DNA of 9,745 nt from Rhodospirillales bacterium (GCA_030622775.1 JAUXFS010000030.1:1-9745); one strand, 5' to 3'. Shown: positions 1 to 7,024, counted from the stretch's first letter. Made by a program: numbers and translations. The notes: generated from the sequence alone by a model not told the origin.

Positions 1-88
1 CGTGCTCGCGCAACGCCGGCATCAACCTGCGAACGATCTCCTCGGCGTCGCGGAGGCTCAGAGAGGGAGTCGGTCCATTGTCGGCCAT
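1..88 (-). CDS. N-terminal fragment of an unrecognised protein (runs off left edge)
   Basis: Reading leftward from an ATG at 88-86, the frame stays open to the window edge and gives 29 codons starting MADNGPTPSLSLRDAEEIVR and continuing with an amphipathic, Arg/Leu-rich helix. Codon third positions are mostly G or C, like the genes around it. No strong Shine-Dalgarno precedes the ATG; a GGGA lies about 6 nt upstream. It is divergent from pgk, and the two would share the 89-366 control region. The fragment is too short to assign a family and I do not recognise it. The start is chosen because it is the only ATG in frame before the sequence loses coding character. Confidence 0.5.
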   Translation of the reverse strand, partial: MADNGPTPSLSLRDAEEIVRRLMPALREH

Positions 89-174
89 GCCGTTCCCGGG
101 ACGGAGGGTTCGATGCTGCAGCCCTCAAGGGTAGAACAAAAAGCTACGCCGTTACAGTTCAAGTACCGCGAGGC

Positions 175-203
175 TTGCGTTTTCGGCGGGTTGTCCGCAT
201 AAA
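175..203 (+). promoter_or_regulatory. Candidate sigma-70-type promoter for pgk
   Basis: TTGCGT at 175-180 and CATAAA at 198-203 are separated by 17 bp. The -35 keeps only the TTG and the -10 matches four of six consensus positions, so this is a weak match. It lies in the divergent gap and would give a pgk leader of roughly 155 nt containing the two inverted repeats described separately. No better-spaced pair was seen by eye in this gap. Confidence 0.3.
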
Positions 204-218
204 GCCGAATGAAGAACC

Positions 219-241
219 CGGCGGCCCGACGATGGCCGCCG
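219..241. repeat. Perfect GC-rich inverted repeat in the pgk leader
   Basis: CGGCGGCC at 219-226 is the exact reverse complement of GGCCGCCG at 234-241, with a 7-nt loop. There is no T-run on either strand, so it does not look like an intrinsic terminator. In RNA it would be a very stable hairpin in the pgk 5' leader; as DNA it is a possible binding dyad. A second inverted repeat follows at 293-324. Confidence 0.55.
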
Positions 242-292
242 ATCAAGAGGGGATCCACGCATGCAGTCCGAAATGATCGGTGAGCCGCGGTG

Positions 293-324
293 CCGCCGGT
301 CGTCTTGGTGCCGAAGGCCGGCGG
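293..324. repeat. Second inverted repeat in the pgk leader
   Basis: CCGCCGG at 293-299 is the reverse complement of CCGGCGG at 318-324, with an 18-nt loop. It sits 20 nt before the GGGGAAAGG ribosome-binding site of pgk (347-355). The stem is shorter and the loop longer than in the 219-241 repeat, so chance in GC-rich DNA is quite possible. Confidence 0.35.
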
Positions 325-366
325 ATTCCCACCGGACAAACTCTCGGGGGAAAGGCGTGATCAGCC

Positions 367-1560
367 ATGACTACATTCAGAACCATCGATGACCTCGACG
401 TCGCCGGCAAGCGAGTGCTGGTCCGCGCCGACCTCAACGTACCGATGAAGGAAGGCAAGGTTACCGACACCACCCGCATCGACCGCACGGTGCCGACCCT
501 GACCCAGTTGGCGGACAGAGGCGCTAAGGTCATCGTGATGAGCCATCTGGGCCGACCGAAGGGCCAGAAGAAACCCGAATTCACTCTCAAGCCGGTCGCC
601 GCCGCGCTCGCCGCCAGTCTCGGTCGCCCGGTCGCCTTCGCCACGGACTGCATCGGTCCGGACGCCGAAGCGGTGGTCAACGCCATGAACGACGGCGACA
701 TCGCCATGCTCGAGAACGTCCGCTTCTACCCCGAAGAGGAGAAGAACGACCAGGGCTTCGCCGGGAAGATGGCGGCGCTGGGAGACTTCCTGGTCAGCGA
801 CGCGTTCTCGTGCTCCCACCGCGCCCACGCCTCGGTCGAGGCCCTCGCGCGGATCCTGCCTTCGGCGGCCGGGCGGTTGATGCAGGCCGAACTCGAGGCG
901 CTCGAAGGGGCCCTGGGCGACCCGCAACATCCGGTCGCCGCGTTGGTCGGCGGCGCCAAGATCTCGACCAAGATGGATGTTCTCGGCAACCTCATCCCCA
1001 AGGTCGATCAGTTGATCATTGGCGGCGCCATGGCCAACACCTTCCTCCACGCCAAGGGAATAGACGTGGGCAAGTCGCTGTGCGAACACGACATGGCGGA
1101 CAGCGCCCGCGCGATCATGGCGCTGGCGGAGAAGGGCGGCTGCGAGATCGTCCTGCCCACCGACGCGGTGGTCGCCAGCGCGTTCGCCGAAGGCACCGCA
1201 TCCGACACCGTCTCCGTCGATGCGGTCCCCGCCGACAAAATGATCCTCGATATCGGCCCCGACTCGATCGCCGATCTCAACAGCCGCCTTGCCGGTTACA
1301 AGACGCTGTTGTGGAACGGCCCGCTCGGCGCCTTCGAGGTCTCGCCCTTCGACACCGGCACCAATGCCGTCGCCCGGGAAGCCGCCAAACTGACCAAGAC
1401 CGGCCAGTTGCTCTCCGTGGCCGGCGGCGGCGACACCGTCGCGGCACTGGCCCACGCCGGCGCAGCGGATGATTTCTCCTACATCTCGACCGCCGGCGGC
1501 GCCTTCCTCGAATGGATCGAAGGAAAAACGCTGCCGGGCGTCGCCGTCCTCAGCCGCTGA
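367..1560 (+). CDS. pgk: Phosphoglycerate kinase
   Basis: Cytosolic glycolytic/gluconeogenic enzyme that interconverts 1,3-bisphosphoglycerate plus ADP with 3-phosphoglycerate plus ATP. The product is 397 aa, the usual bacterial monomer length. The N-terminal domain has the RADLNVP substrate-site motif (residues 20-26, a variant of RVDFNVP) and SHLGRPKG (59-66). The C-terminal nucleotide domain has GGGDTVAAL (353-361) and then STAGGAFLEWIEGKTLPGV, a form of the canonical STGGGASLEhhEGK that I associate with alphaproteobacteria. The ATG at 367 is the first possible start after an in-frame stop at 358-360, and GGGGAAAGG (347-355) precedes it by 11 nt. In many alphaproteobacteria pgk sits beside gap, tkt or fba. 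Here it stands alone, with a divergent unknown gene upstream and a NUDIX gene downstream, and a strong hairpin closes it. Identification is secure. Confidence 0.98.
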   Translation: MTTFRTIDDLDVAGKRVLVRADLNVPMKEGKVTDTTRIDRTVPTLTQLADRGAKVIVMSHLGRPKGQKKPEFTLKPVAAALAASLGRPVAFATDCIGPDAEAVVNAMNDGDIAMLENVRFYPEEEKNDQGFAGKMAALGDFLVSDAFSCSHRAHASVEALARILPSAAGRLMQAELEALEGALGDPQHPVAALVGGAKISTKMDVLGNLIPKVDQLIIGGAMANTFLHAKGIDVGKSLCEHDMADSARAIMALAEKGGCEIVLPTDAVVASAFAEGTASDTVSVDAVPADKMILDIGPDSIADLNSRLAGYKTLLWNGPLGAFEVSPFDTGTNAVAREAAKLTKTGQLLSVAGGGDTVAALAHAGAADDFSYISTAGGAFLEWIEGKTLPGVAVLSR

Positions 1561-1565
1561 TTCCC

Positions 1566-1605
1566 CGACCGGCGAGCCCCCGGTCGGTGGGGGGCTCGCC
1601 GGTCG
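1566..1605 (+). terminator. Strong terminator-like hairpin after pgk
   Basis: CCGGCGAGCCCCC and flanking bases at 1566-1581 pair perfectly with 1590-1605, giving a 16-bp stem with an 8-nt loop, starting 5 nt after the pgk stop. Only TTCG follows rather than a T-run. It is therefore a GC-rich stem without the classic U-tract and may act as a 3'-end stabiliser or a weak or factor-assisted terminator. The stem is symmetric, so the strand is inferred from its position behind pgk. Confidence 0.6.
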
Positions 1606-1659
1606 TTCGCGGGGGCGCCGAGGCTTGCCTAAACGGCCGCCGCGCGTCACACTTGCGCC

Positions 1660-2178
1660 ATGGACGACAAACAGGGATCCGGCCCATCCGTCGTAGCGAT
1701 TCCGGAGGGAGACAATCGGACACGCCTCGTCTGTCCCGATTGCGGCTACGTCGAATACGCCAACCCGAAGATCGTCGTCGGCGCCGTCTGTACCTGGGAG
1801 AACCGGATCTTGCTGTGCAAGCGGGCGATCGAGCCCGCTCTCGGCCGGTGGACGATACCGGCGGGGTTCCTGGAGTTGGGGGAGACGACTTCGCAAGGGG
1901 CGGCCCGCGAGGTCTGGGAGGAAGCCCGCGCCCGGATCCGGATCGAGGATTTCATCGGCATCTACGAGATTCCGCACATCAGCCAGATCTACATGATCTA
2001 CCGGGCGCCGATGGTCGGCCCCGAATGCGCGCCGGGCGATGAGAGCCAGGAGGTCGAGATGGTGGACTGGGAGGCTATTCCCTGGGACCAACTGGCGTTT
2101 CCCAGCGTCGTATGGGCGCTCGAACGTTTCCGGGCGGGCGGCGGTCCCTGGTTTCACACGGCGCGACCCCGGTCCTGA
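1660..2178 (+). CDS. NUDIX hydrolase (ADP-ribose/NADH pyrophosphatase-like) with partial zinc ribbon
   Basis: Predicted soluble 172-aa pyrophosphohydrolase of nucleoside diphosphate-linked compounds; the true substrate cannot be read from the sequence. The Nudix box spans residues 69-91: G69, E75, R83-E84 and E87-E88 give the G-x5-E-x7-RE-x2-EE pattern that binds the catalytic metal. The Gly normally two residues after EE is Arg90; an EEARA ending is, from memory, common in this zinc-ribbon-linked subfamily. An N-terminal knuckle CPDCG (C25, C28) followed by YANPK resembles the second half of the NudC-type zinc ribbon, but no first Cys pair is present. An in-frame stop lies about 30 nt upstream of the ATG, so a longer N-terminus cannot supply it. 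No clear Shine-Dalgarno is visible. It lies 100 bp after pgk, beyond the hairpin, and is probably a separate unit. Confidence 0.9.
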   Translation: MDDKQGSGPSVVAIPEGDNRTRLVCPDCGYVEYANPKIVVGAVCTWENRILLCKRAIEPALGRWTIPAGFLELGETTSQGAAREVWEEARARIRIEDFIGIYEIPHISQIYMIYRAPMVGPECAPGDESQEVEMVDWEAIPWDQLAFPSVVWALERFRAGGGPWFHTARPRS

Positions 2179-2210
2179 AAATCCGTCCCGCCGGTACCGT
2201 TGAGGGCCTG

Positions 2211-2218
2211 TTAACCAT
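2211..2218 (+). promoter_or_regulatory. TTAACCAT motif, candidate CtrA half-site
   Basis: TTAACCAT occurs 20 bp before the start of the 78-aa gene, in the 60-bp gap after the NUDIX gene. In alphaproteobacteria CtrA recognises TTAA-N7-TTAA and also a TTAACCAT-type site. No second TTAA is found at the correct spacing here. The octamer is AT-rich in otherwise GC-rich DNA, which makes it stand out, but binding is only inferred. Confidence 0.3.
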
Positions 2219-2238
2219 TTCCATGCACCCTTGGGCCC

Positions 2239-2475
2239 ATGGTCGACACCGCGAATACCATTGGACCGGCGCCGGAGCAGACCGAAGCGCGGAGCCGCGC
2301 CCCATCCCGGGGCTACCAGACGGCGCAGGACGCGAGAAACCGCGCCGCGTTCACCCGCTTCAACTCGTCGGCGAAGACCCGCGCGGCGCTGGAACGGCTC
2401 GACCGACTGCTCGGGGACGATACGCCGCTGCGCGAGGACGCGCCTCGCGGCTATTACTTCGACGGCCGTTTCTGA
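2239..2475 (+). CDS. Small 78-aa protein of unknown function
   Basis: I do not recognise this protein. It is 78 aa with no signal peptide or membrane segment. It has a Pro/Arg/Ala-rich, probably flexible first half, a charged helical middle (about residues 38-60, containing AALERLDRLLGDD), and a tail ending in PRGYYFDGRF. Codon third positions are strongly G/C, as in neighbouring genes, which favours real coding. The ATG at 2239 lacks a good Shine-Dalgarno. It follows the NUDIX gene by 60 bp and runs convergently into the cyclase gene, the two stop codons being 7 bp apart, which fits a compact gene rather than spacer. A TTAACCAT motif lies just upstream. The compact aromatic C-terminus looks like a possible short linear motif, but nothing establishes a function. 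Confidence 0.6.
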   Translation: MVDTANTIGPAPEQTEARSRAPSRGYQTAQDARNRAAFTRFNSSAKTRAALERLDRLLGDDTPLREDAPRGYYFDGRF

Positions 2476-2482
2476 CGGGCGT

Positions 2483-3829
2483 TCAACTCGCGGACTCCGC
2501 GGCCGCTTCCGGCACCTCGATAGTATAGACGTTCACCGGTGTCGTTCTGCCGCGCACGGTCACGTTGCCGATCGGTCGGCTGGCGAAGGTCTCGCCGGCG
2601 GCGACAATCGTTTGCTCGGTCGCCAGGATGTAGGTGCCGTACTCCTTGTTGAGCTGTTCCAGCCGGGCGGCGATGTTGACCTCGTCGCCGAAAACGGTGA
2701 ACAGAAGCCGCTCGCGGGTTCCCACCGCACCGGAAATCAGTTCTCCGGTATTGATCCCGCACCGGGTCGGCAAGACGATCCCCGGACCGAAGCGCATCCG
2801 GGAGACGATCCGCTGGATGCCGATGGCGGTCCGCACCGCGTTGGCCGCATGGTCGGGGTCCGGCCTGGCGGTGTTGAAGCTGATCAGCATGGCGTCGCCC
2901 TGGAACTGGGTAATCACGCCCTGGTGCCGGTCGACGACGTGCGAGACCGCCTCGAAATATTCGTTGAGGGTTTGGATCAGTTCGGCCGGCGCCATCCGTT
3001 CGGAGATGCCGGTGAAGCCCTCGATGTCGCAGAACATGATGGTCGCGGTCTTGACCTCGCCGTCGCCGGGTTGGATGGCGTGGTCGGCGGTGGTGATCTG
3101 ATCGGCGATCTCCGGCGAGACGAAGCGTGACAGGTCGTGGGCGACGGTCGCGTCTGTCACCGACCGCATCAGCAGCCTGCGTGCCCGAACCTGCGCCACC
3201 GACAACACGATGGTGACCAGGATGATGGAGATGATCTTGTCGACCTCGGCGCCGATCAGGATGCGGTTGGAGGTCAGGTAGAGGACGTAGTCGCGGGTGA
3301 CGCCGCTCTCCGGGGTCATGTTGTCGACGGCGTACCACACCAGGACCAGCCAGCCCACCGCCGCCGCCGTTCCGGCGGCGATGACGTAGATCGATTCGTA
3401 GCGCAGCGTTCTCAGCGAGACGAAGATGAACACGTACAGAAGCGTCGGCGCCTTGAGATAGAACGGCGCCGGTTGCTCGTACTGCAGGTGGAAGCTCCAC
3501 ATCAGCACCATCAACAGGCCGATATCGACGACGATCGAGCCCATCAGGAACCAGCGCGGCAGAATCCGCTGATAGGCGAGGAACAGCCGCATGACGGTGA
3601 ATAGGAAATAGAGGGCCAGCGCATAGGGAACCGGCGTAAACGCGGTTCCTTCCGAGGTCTTCGGCGCAATGGTGTAGAGGGCCGTGAAGAACACCACCAG
3701 CACCAGTTGCACCCAGCCGATGAGGATTTCGGCCTGGAACTGCTGATCGTCGATGGCAAGGCGGACACGCTCGGGCAACTGCGGCTGAACCGGCTCACCG
3801 AAGATAAATGCCAGGATCTTCTTCCACAT
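2483..3829 (-). CDS. Membrane-anchored class III adenylate/guanylate cyclase
   Basis: The 448-aa product would convert ATP (or GTP) to cyclic nucleotide. The first half has six likely transmembrane segments, near residues 35-54, 69-86, 93-112, 127-141, 146-167 and 196-214. A linker helix (215-245, with LSRFVSPEIADQI) leads into a C-terminal cyclase domain (about 258-435). Catalytic features visible: metal Asp268 in FCDIEGFTG, metal Asp312 in FQGDAM, and the transition-state pair Asn385/Arg389 in GDEVNIAAR. The base-specifying Lys normally at the TQFQGD position is Gln308, and its partner position is Thr378, so nucleotide specificity is uncertain. The start is an ATG with AGAAGG about 10 nt upstream. 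It lies 109 bp downstream of ftsY on the same strand; a CATAAT box (reverse strand of 3871-3876) may give it its own promoter. No periplasmic sensor of known type is recognised. Confidence 0.93.
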   Translation of the reverse strand: MWKKILAFIFGEPVQPQLPERVRLAIDDQQFQAEILIGWVQLVLVVFFTALYTIAPKTSEGTAFTPVPYALALYFLFTVMRLFLAYQRILPRWFLMGSIVVDIGLLMVLMWSFHLQYEQPAPFYLKAPTLLYVFIFVSLRTLRYESIYVIAAGTAAAVGWLVLVWYAVDNMTPESGVTRDYVLYLTSNRILIGAEVDKIISIILVTIVLSVAQVRARRLLMRSVTDATVAHDLSRFVSPEIADQITTADHAIQPGDGEVKTATIMFCDIEGFTGISERMAPAELIQTLNEYFEAVSHVVDRHQGVITQFQGDAMLISFNTARPDPDHAANAVRTAIGIQRIVSRMRFGPGIVLPTRCGINTGELISGAVGTRERLLFTVFGDEVNIAARLEQLNKEYGTYILATEQTIVAAGETFASRPIGNVTVRGRTTPVNVYTIEVPEAAAESAS

Positions 3830-3938
3830 GGCCTCGGGCCTTCTGGTCGCGCCGATACCGGCGTCGGTGGATTATGGACGATTTTCCGACCGAACCGGAT
3901 TCACGGGGTGACAAATGTGCGTGAGCGGACCGTTGGTA

Positions 3939-4889
3939 TCAGCCGTCGAGATCCACCAGGCTCCTGGCGAACGCCCCGGCATCGAACGCACGCATGTCGT
4001 TCATCGACTCGCCGACGCCGATCGCATAGACCGGAAGACCGAACTTCTCGGCGAGCGCCACCACCACCCCTCCCCTCGCCGACCCGTCGAGCTTGGTCAC
4101 CACCAGGCCGGTGACGTCGACCATGTCACGGAACACCTCGACCTGACTGTGGGCGTTCTGACCGACGGTGGCGTCGAGCACCAGGATGCAGTCGTGCGGC
4201 GCGCCGGCGTCGACCTTTTTCAGCACCCGGATGATCTTCTGCAGTTCTCCCATCAGATCGGCCCGGTTGTGCAGCCGGCCGGCGGTGTCGATCAGCAATA
4301 CGTCGGCCCGGCGGGCGCGGGCGATCTCCAGGGCCTCGTAGGCGAGCCCGGCGGCATCGGACCCCGCCGGCCGGGATATGACCGGGCAGCCGGAACGCTC
4401 GCCCCAGATTTCGAGTTGTTCGATGGCGGCGGCGCGGAAGGTGTCGCCGGCGGCGAGAACCACGTCGAAGCCTACGTGTTTGAACAGATTGGCCAGCTTG
4501 GCGATGGTCGTCGTCTTGCCGCTGCCGTTGACGCCGCAAACCAGGATCACGTGCGGCTTGTGGGCCTGATGGATCGCTATGGTCTGGGCCACCGGTCCGA
4601 GAACCTTGGTCATCTCCTCGGCCAGCGCGCTTCGCACTTCTTCCGGAGTGACCTCCTGGTTGAAACGGGTATCGGCGAGGGACCGGGCGAGGCGGCCCGC
4701 CGTCGTCACCCCCAGGTCGGCGCCGATCAGCAGATCCTCGAGGTCCTCGAGCGCCGCATCGTCGAGCCGGCGCTTGGTGAAGAGATCGGTGATCCCCCCC
4801 GTCAGCTTCGCCGACGAACGGCCAAGCCCGTGCCTCATGCGCGAGAGCCAGCCGGCGCGCTCTTCGTGTCGCGGATCGGTTTCGTTCAT
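3939..4889 (-). CDS. ftsY: Signal recognition particle receptor FtsY (SRP GTPase)
   Basis: Membrane-associated receptor that binds Ffh-ribosome-nascent chain complexes and delivers membrane proteins to SecYEG, with reciprocal GTP hydrolysis. The product is 316 aa: a helical N domain (about 35-105) followed by the G domain with GVNGSGKT (119-126), DTFRAAA (149-155), DTAGR (201-205), TKLDGSARGG (265-274) and the closing GVGESMNDMRAFD. The long acidic A domain of E. coli FtsY is absent; only about 34 residues precede the N domain, including a short basic stretch (RMRHGLGRSSAKL) that could serve as a lipid-binding helix. The ATG at 4889-4887 overlaps the mtaB stop as ATGA, and no good Shine-Dalgarno precedes it, so translation is probably coupled to mtaB. 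A longer frame continues upstream, but that part is an out-of-frame reading of mtaB. Confidence 0.97.
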   Translation of the reverse strand: MNETDPRHEERAGWLSRMRHGLGRSSAKLTGGITDLFTKRRLDDAALEDLEDLLIGADLGVTTAGRLARSLADTRFNQEVTPEEVRSALAEEMTKVLGPVAQTIAIHQAHKPHVILVCGVNGSGKTTTIAKLANLFKHVGFDVVLAAGDTFRAAAIEQLEIWGERSGCPVISRPAGSDAAGLAYEALEIARARRADVLLIDTAGRLHNRADLMGELQKIIRVLKKVDAGAPHDCILVLDATVGQNAHSQVEVFRDMVDVTGLVVTKLDGSARGGVVVALAEKFGLPVYAIGVGESMNDMRAFDAGAFARSLVDLDG

Positions 4890-6130
4890 ATCGCCCGTTC
4901 GCCCGTCAGATGGTCGGCCGCCGCACCGGTGATCCGGACCGGGACCAGCGAACCGGGCGGCGCGTCGAAGTCCAGGCGCACCGGCGCGTAGTACGGACAG
5001 CGGCCGTTCCGCCCTTCCTCGACCAGGACTTCCGCCGTCGAGCCGACGCGCCCCACGAAGAATCGGCTCCGCGCCCGCTCCCCGGCGCGGCGAATGCGGG
5101 CCGCACGCTCCCGGCGCAGCGGTCCCGGCACCTGCGGCATCCGCGCCGCCGGCGTTTCCGGCCGGGCCGAGAACGGAAAGACATGAAGATAGGTCAAGTC
5201 CATTTCGTCGACCGCGCTCAAGGTGTTGGCGAACATCGCGTCGGTCTCGGTCGGGAACCCGGCGATCAGATCGGCGCCGAACACCACGTCGGGACGCGCC
5301 CGCCGCAACCGCTCGACCATCGCGCACGCCTGGGCGCGCGAATGGCGTCGCTTCATCCGCTTGAGCACGGTGTCGTCGGCGGCCTGCAGGCTGAGGTGGA
5401 CGTGGGGCATCAGCCGCGGCTCTTCCGCCATCACCCGCACCAAGTCGTCGTCGATCGCCGCCGGATCGAGGGAGGTCAGCCTGAGCCGCCGCAGCTCCGG
5501 AACATTGGCGAGAAGGCGCCGCACCGTCCCGCCCAGCGACGGCCGTCCCGCGAGATCGGCGCCGTAGGAGCACACGTCCACCCCGGTCAGAACCACCTCG
5601 GCATAGCCGTTGTCGACGAGGATCCGGACCTGTTCGACGATCCGGCCGATCGGCACGCTGCGGTTGGCGCCGCGGGCGAACGGAATGATGCAGAAGGTAC
5701 AGCGGTGGTCGCAGCCCTGCTGCACCTCGACGAAGGCCCGGGTCCGGCCCTCGAAACCGTGGAGCAGATGCCCGGCCGTTTCCTTCACCGTCATGATGTC
5801 GGAGACGACGACCTTTTCTCCGTCGCCCGCGAGGTCGGCGCGGCGCAGTTTCTCGGCGTTGCCGATTACCCGATCCACTTCGGGCATGGCGGCGAACGGC
5901 TCCGGGGTCAATTGGGCGGCGCAGCCGGTGACGATGATCCGGCCGCCGGGCCGCTCGCGCCGCAGGCGGCGGATCGTCTGGCGCGCCTGACGGACGGCCT
6001 CGCTGGTGACGGCGCAGGTGTTGACGATGATCGCGTCGTCGATACCGGCGGCGGCGGCCTCGGCGCGGATGACCTCGGACTCGAAGGCGTTGAGCCGGCA
6101 TCCGAGAGTCACGATCAGGGGGTCCCGCAT
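4886..6130 (-). CDS. mtaB: tRNA t6A37 methylthiotransferase MtaB (radical SAM)
   Basis: Adds the 2-methylthio group to t6A at tRNA position 37, next to the anticodon of ANN-decoding tRNAs, using two Fe-S clusters. The 414-aa product has the three-part order of the family: an N-terminal UPF0004 domain with cluster cysteines C11 (TLGCRLN), C39 (NTCAVT) and C70 (GCAAQ); a radical SAM domain with C140-x3-C144-x2-C147 (CDHRCTFC); and a C-terminal TRAM-like stretch in the last 55 or so residues. The TLGCRLNAFESE and NTCAVTSEAVRQ signatures favour MtaB over MiaB and RimO. The start could be GTG at 6133 or ATG at 6130. I chose ATG because GGGGGA then sits 7 nt upstream instead of 4. The GTG directly follows the dapF stop TAG, and the 3' end overlaps ftsY by 4 bp, so the three genes form one tight unit. 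Confidence 0.96.
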   Translation of the reverse strand: MRDPLIVTLGCRLNAFESEVIRAEAAAAGIDDAIIVNTCAVTSEAVRQARQTIRRLRRERPGGRIIVTGCAAQLTPEPFAAMPEVDRVIGNAEKLRRADLAGDGEKVVVSDIMTVKETAGHLLHGFEGRTRAFVEVQQGCDHRCTFCIIPFARGANRSVPIGRIVEQVRILVDNGYAEVVLTGVDVCSYGADLAGRPSLGGTVRRLLANVPELRRLRLTSLDPAAIDDDLVRVMAEEPRLMPHVHLSLQAADDTVLKRMKRRHSRAQACAMVERLRRARPDVVFGADLIAGFPTETDAMFANTLSAVDEMDLTYLHVFPFSARPETPAARMPQVPGPLRRERAARIRRAGERARSRFFVGRVGSTAEVLVEEGRNGRCPYYAPVRLDFDAPPGSLVPVRITGAAADHLTGERAI

Positions 6131-6133
6131 CAC

Positions 6134-6985
6134 CTATTCCCCCACGGCCCCTAACGCCAGCAAGGTTTCGTCCAACGTGCCGGTGAAACTGACCGCCACC
6201 GGCCCGGTCATCAGCACGTGGTCGTCCTTCAGCCATTCGATACGCAACAGACCGCCGTCGAGTTGCACTTCCGCGTTTCGCCCGATGAGCCCGCGACGGC
6301 TGGCCGCGGCCACCGTGGCGCAGGCGCCGGTGCCGCAGGCCCGAGTCAACCCGACGCCCCTTTCCCAGACCCTCAGGCGGATGCGGTCGTTGGAAACGAT
6401 CTCGGCGGCCTCGACGTTGGTCAATTCGGGAAACAGCGGGTTGCGTTCGACGATCGGGCCGAAGATCTCCAGCGGCACCGCTTCGCTGTCGTCCACGAAG
6501 AACACGGCGTGGGGATTGCCGATGTTGACCGCCACGCCGTCGCGCAGCGGCCCCGCTTCGATGTCGAGATGAAGGGTGTCCGCCGGGTCGGACAGGGGGA
6601 TGTCCCGCCAGTCGAAGCTGATACGGCCCATGTCGACGCTGACCATGTCGTCGTCGGCGCTTTCGGCATCGAGCAATCCGGCGACGGTTTCGATGATGGC
6701 GTGCCCGGATCGCTTCTCGCGCATGATCATTCCGGCGATGCATCGCGCGGCGTTGCCGCAGGCCTCGACCTCGCCGCCGTCGGCGTTGCGGATCCGCATG
6801 AACGCGTCGGCGAGCCCGTTGACCGGCGGCTCGATGACGATCACCTGATCGCAGCCGACGCCGGTACGCCGATCGGCGATGGCGCGCGCCTGGACGGCGC
6901 CGAACTCGATCGGACGATGGCGGGCGTCGACAACGACGAAGTCGTTTCCGAGGCCGTGCATCTTGGTAAAAGCCACGGGGGTCAT
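6134..6985 (-). CDS. dapF: Diaminopimelate epimerase
   Basis: Converts LL-diaminopimelate to meso-diaminopimelate, the late step supplying lysine and the peptidoglycan cross-link residue; cytosolic and cofactor-independent. From the chosen start the protein is 283 aa. The two catalytic cysteines are C76 in EACGNAARC and C217 in RACGTGAC, each in its family motif, and the N-terminus carries the expected TKMHGLGNDFVV. The ATG at 6985 gives MTPVAFTKMHGLGNDF, which fits the family's usual N-terminus. ATG at 6997 and GTG at 7009 would add 4 or 8 residues, and none of the three has a convincing Shine-Dalgarno. The gene leads a dapF-mtaB-ftsY cluster. A triple 14/15-bp tandem repeat (7025-7067) lies about 40-80 bp upstream of the start, so it falls in the leader or promoter. 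Confidence 0.97.
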   Translation of the reverse strand: MTPVAFTKMHGLGNDFVVVDARHRPIEFGAVQARAIADRRTGVGCDQVIVIEPPVNGLADAFMRIRNADGGEVEACGNAARCIAGMIMREKRSGHAIIETVAGLLDAESADDDMVSVDMGRISFDWRDIPLSDPADTLHLDIEAGPLRDGVAVNIGNPHAVFFVDDSEAVPLEIFGPIVERNPLFPELTNVEAAEIVSNDRIRLRVWERGVGLTRACGTGACATVAAASRRGLIGRNAEVQLDGGLLRIEWLKDDHVLMTGPVAVSFTGTLDETLLALGAVGE

Positions 6986-7024
6986 GACCGGATACATATG
7001 GCCGGGCACGAAAGAAGTCTATGT

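Noticed and set aside
89..366. Possible 6S RNA or other structured RNA gene in the gap before pgk
   Set aside because: Some fragments look reminiscent, but I could not build the long closing helix and central bubble of 6S RNA. Only the two short inverted repeats are supportable.
169..1628. A shared 10-mer CGAGGCTTGC upstream of pgk (169-178) and of the NUDIX gene (1619-1628)
   Set aside because: In a 9.7-kb window dozens of repeated 10-mers are expected by chance, and the promoter context does not match between the two.
361..2157. A 598-codon open frame on the minus strand opposite pgk and the NUDIX gene
   Set aside because: It is the mirror of GC-biased codons of two clearly identified plus-strand genes and has low-complexity Gly/Arg/Asp composition with no recognisable domain.
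3850..3863. CGCCG-ATAC-CGGCG mini-hairpin in the cyclase leader
   Set aside because: A 5-bp stem in GC-rich DNA is expected often by chance, and there is no further context.
4890..6743. An apparent 934-codon minus-strand frame continuing upstream of ftsY
   Set aside because: The upstream part is Arg-rich out-of-frame reading of mtaB and dapF. The real FtsY begins at 4889, with the ATGA overlap and family-like N-terminus.
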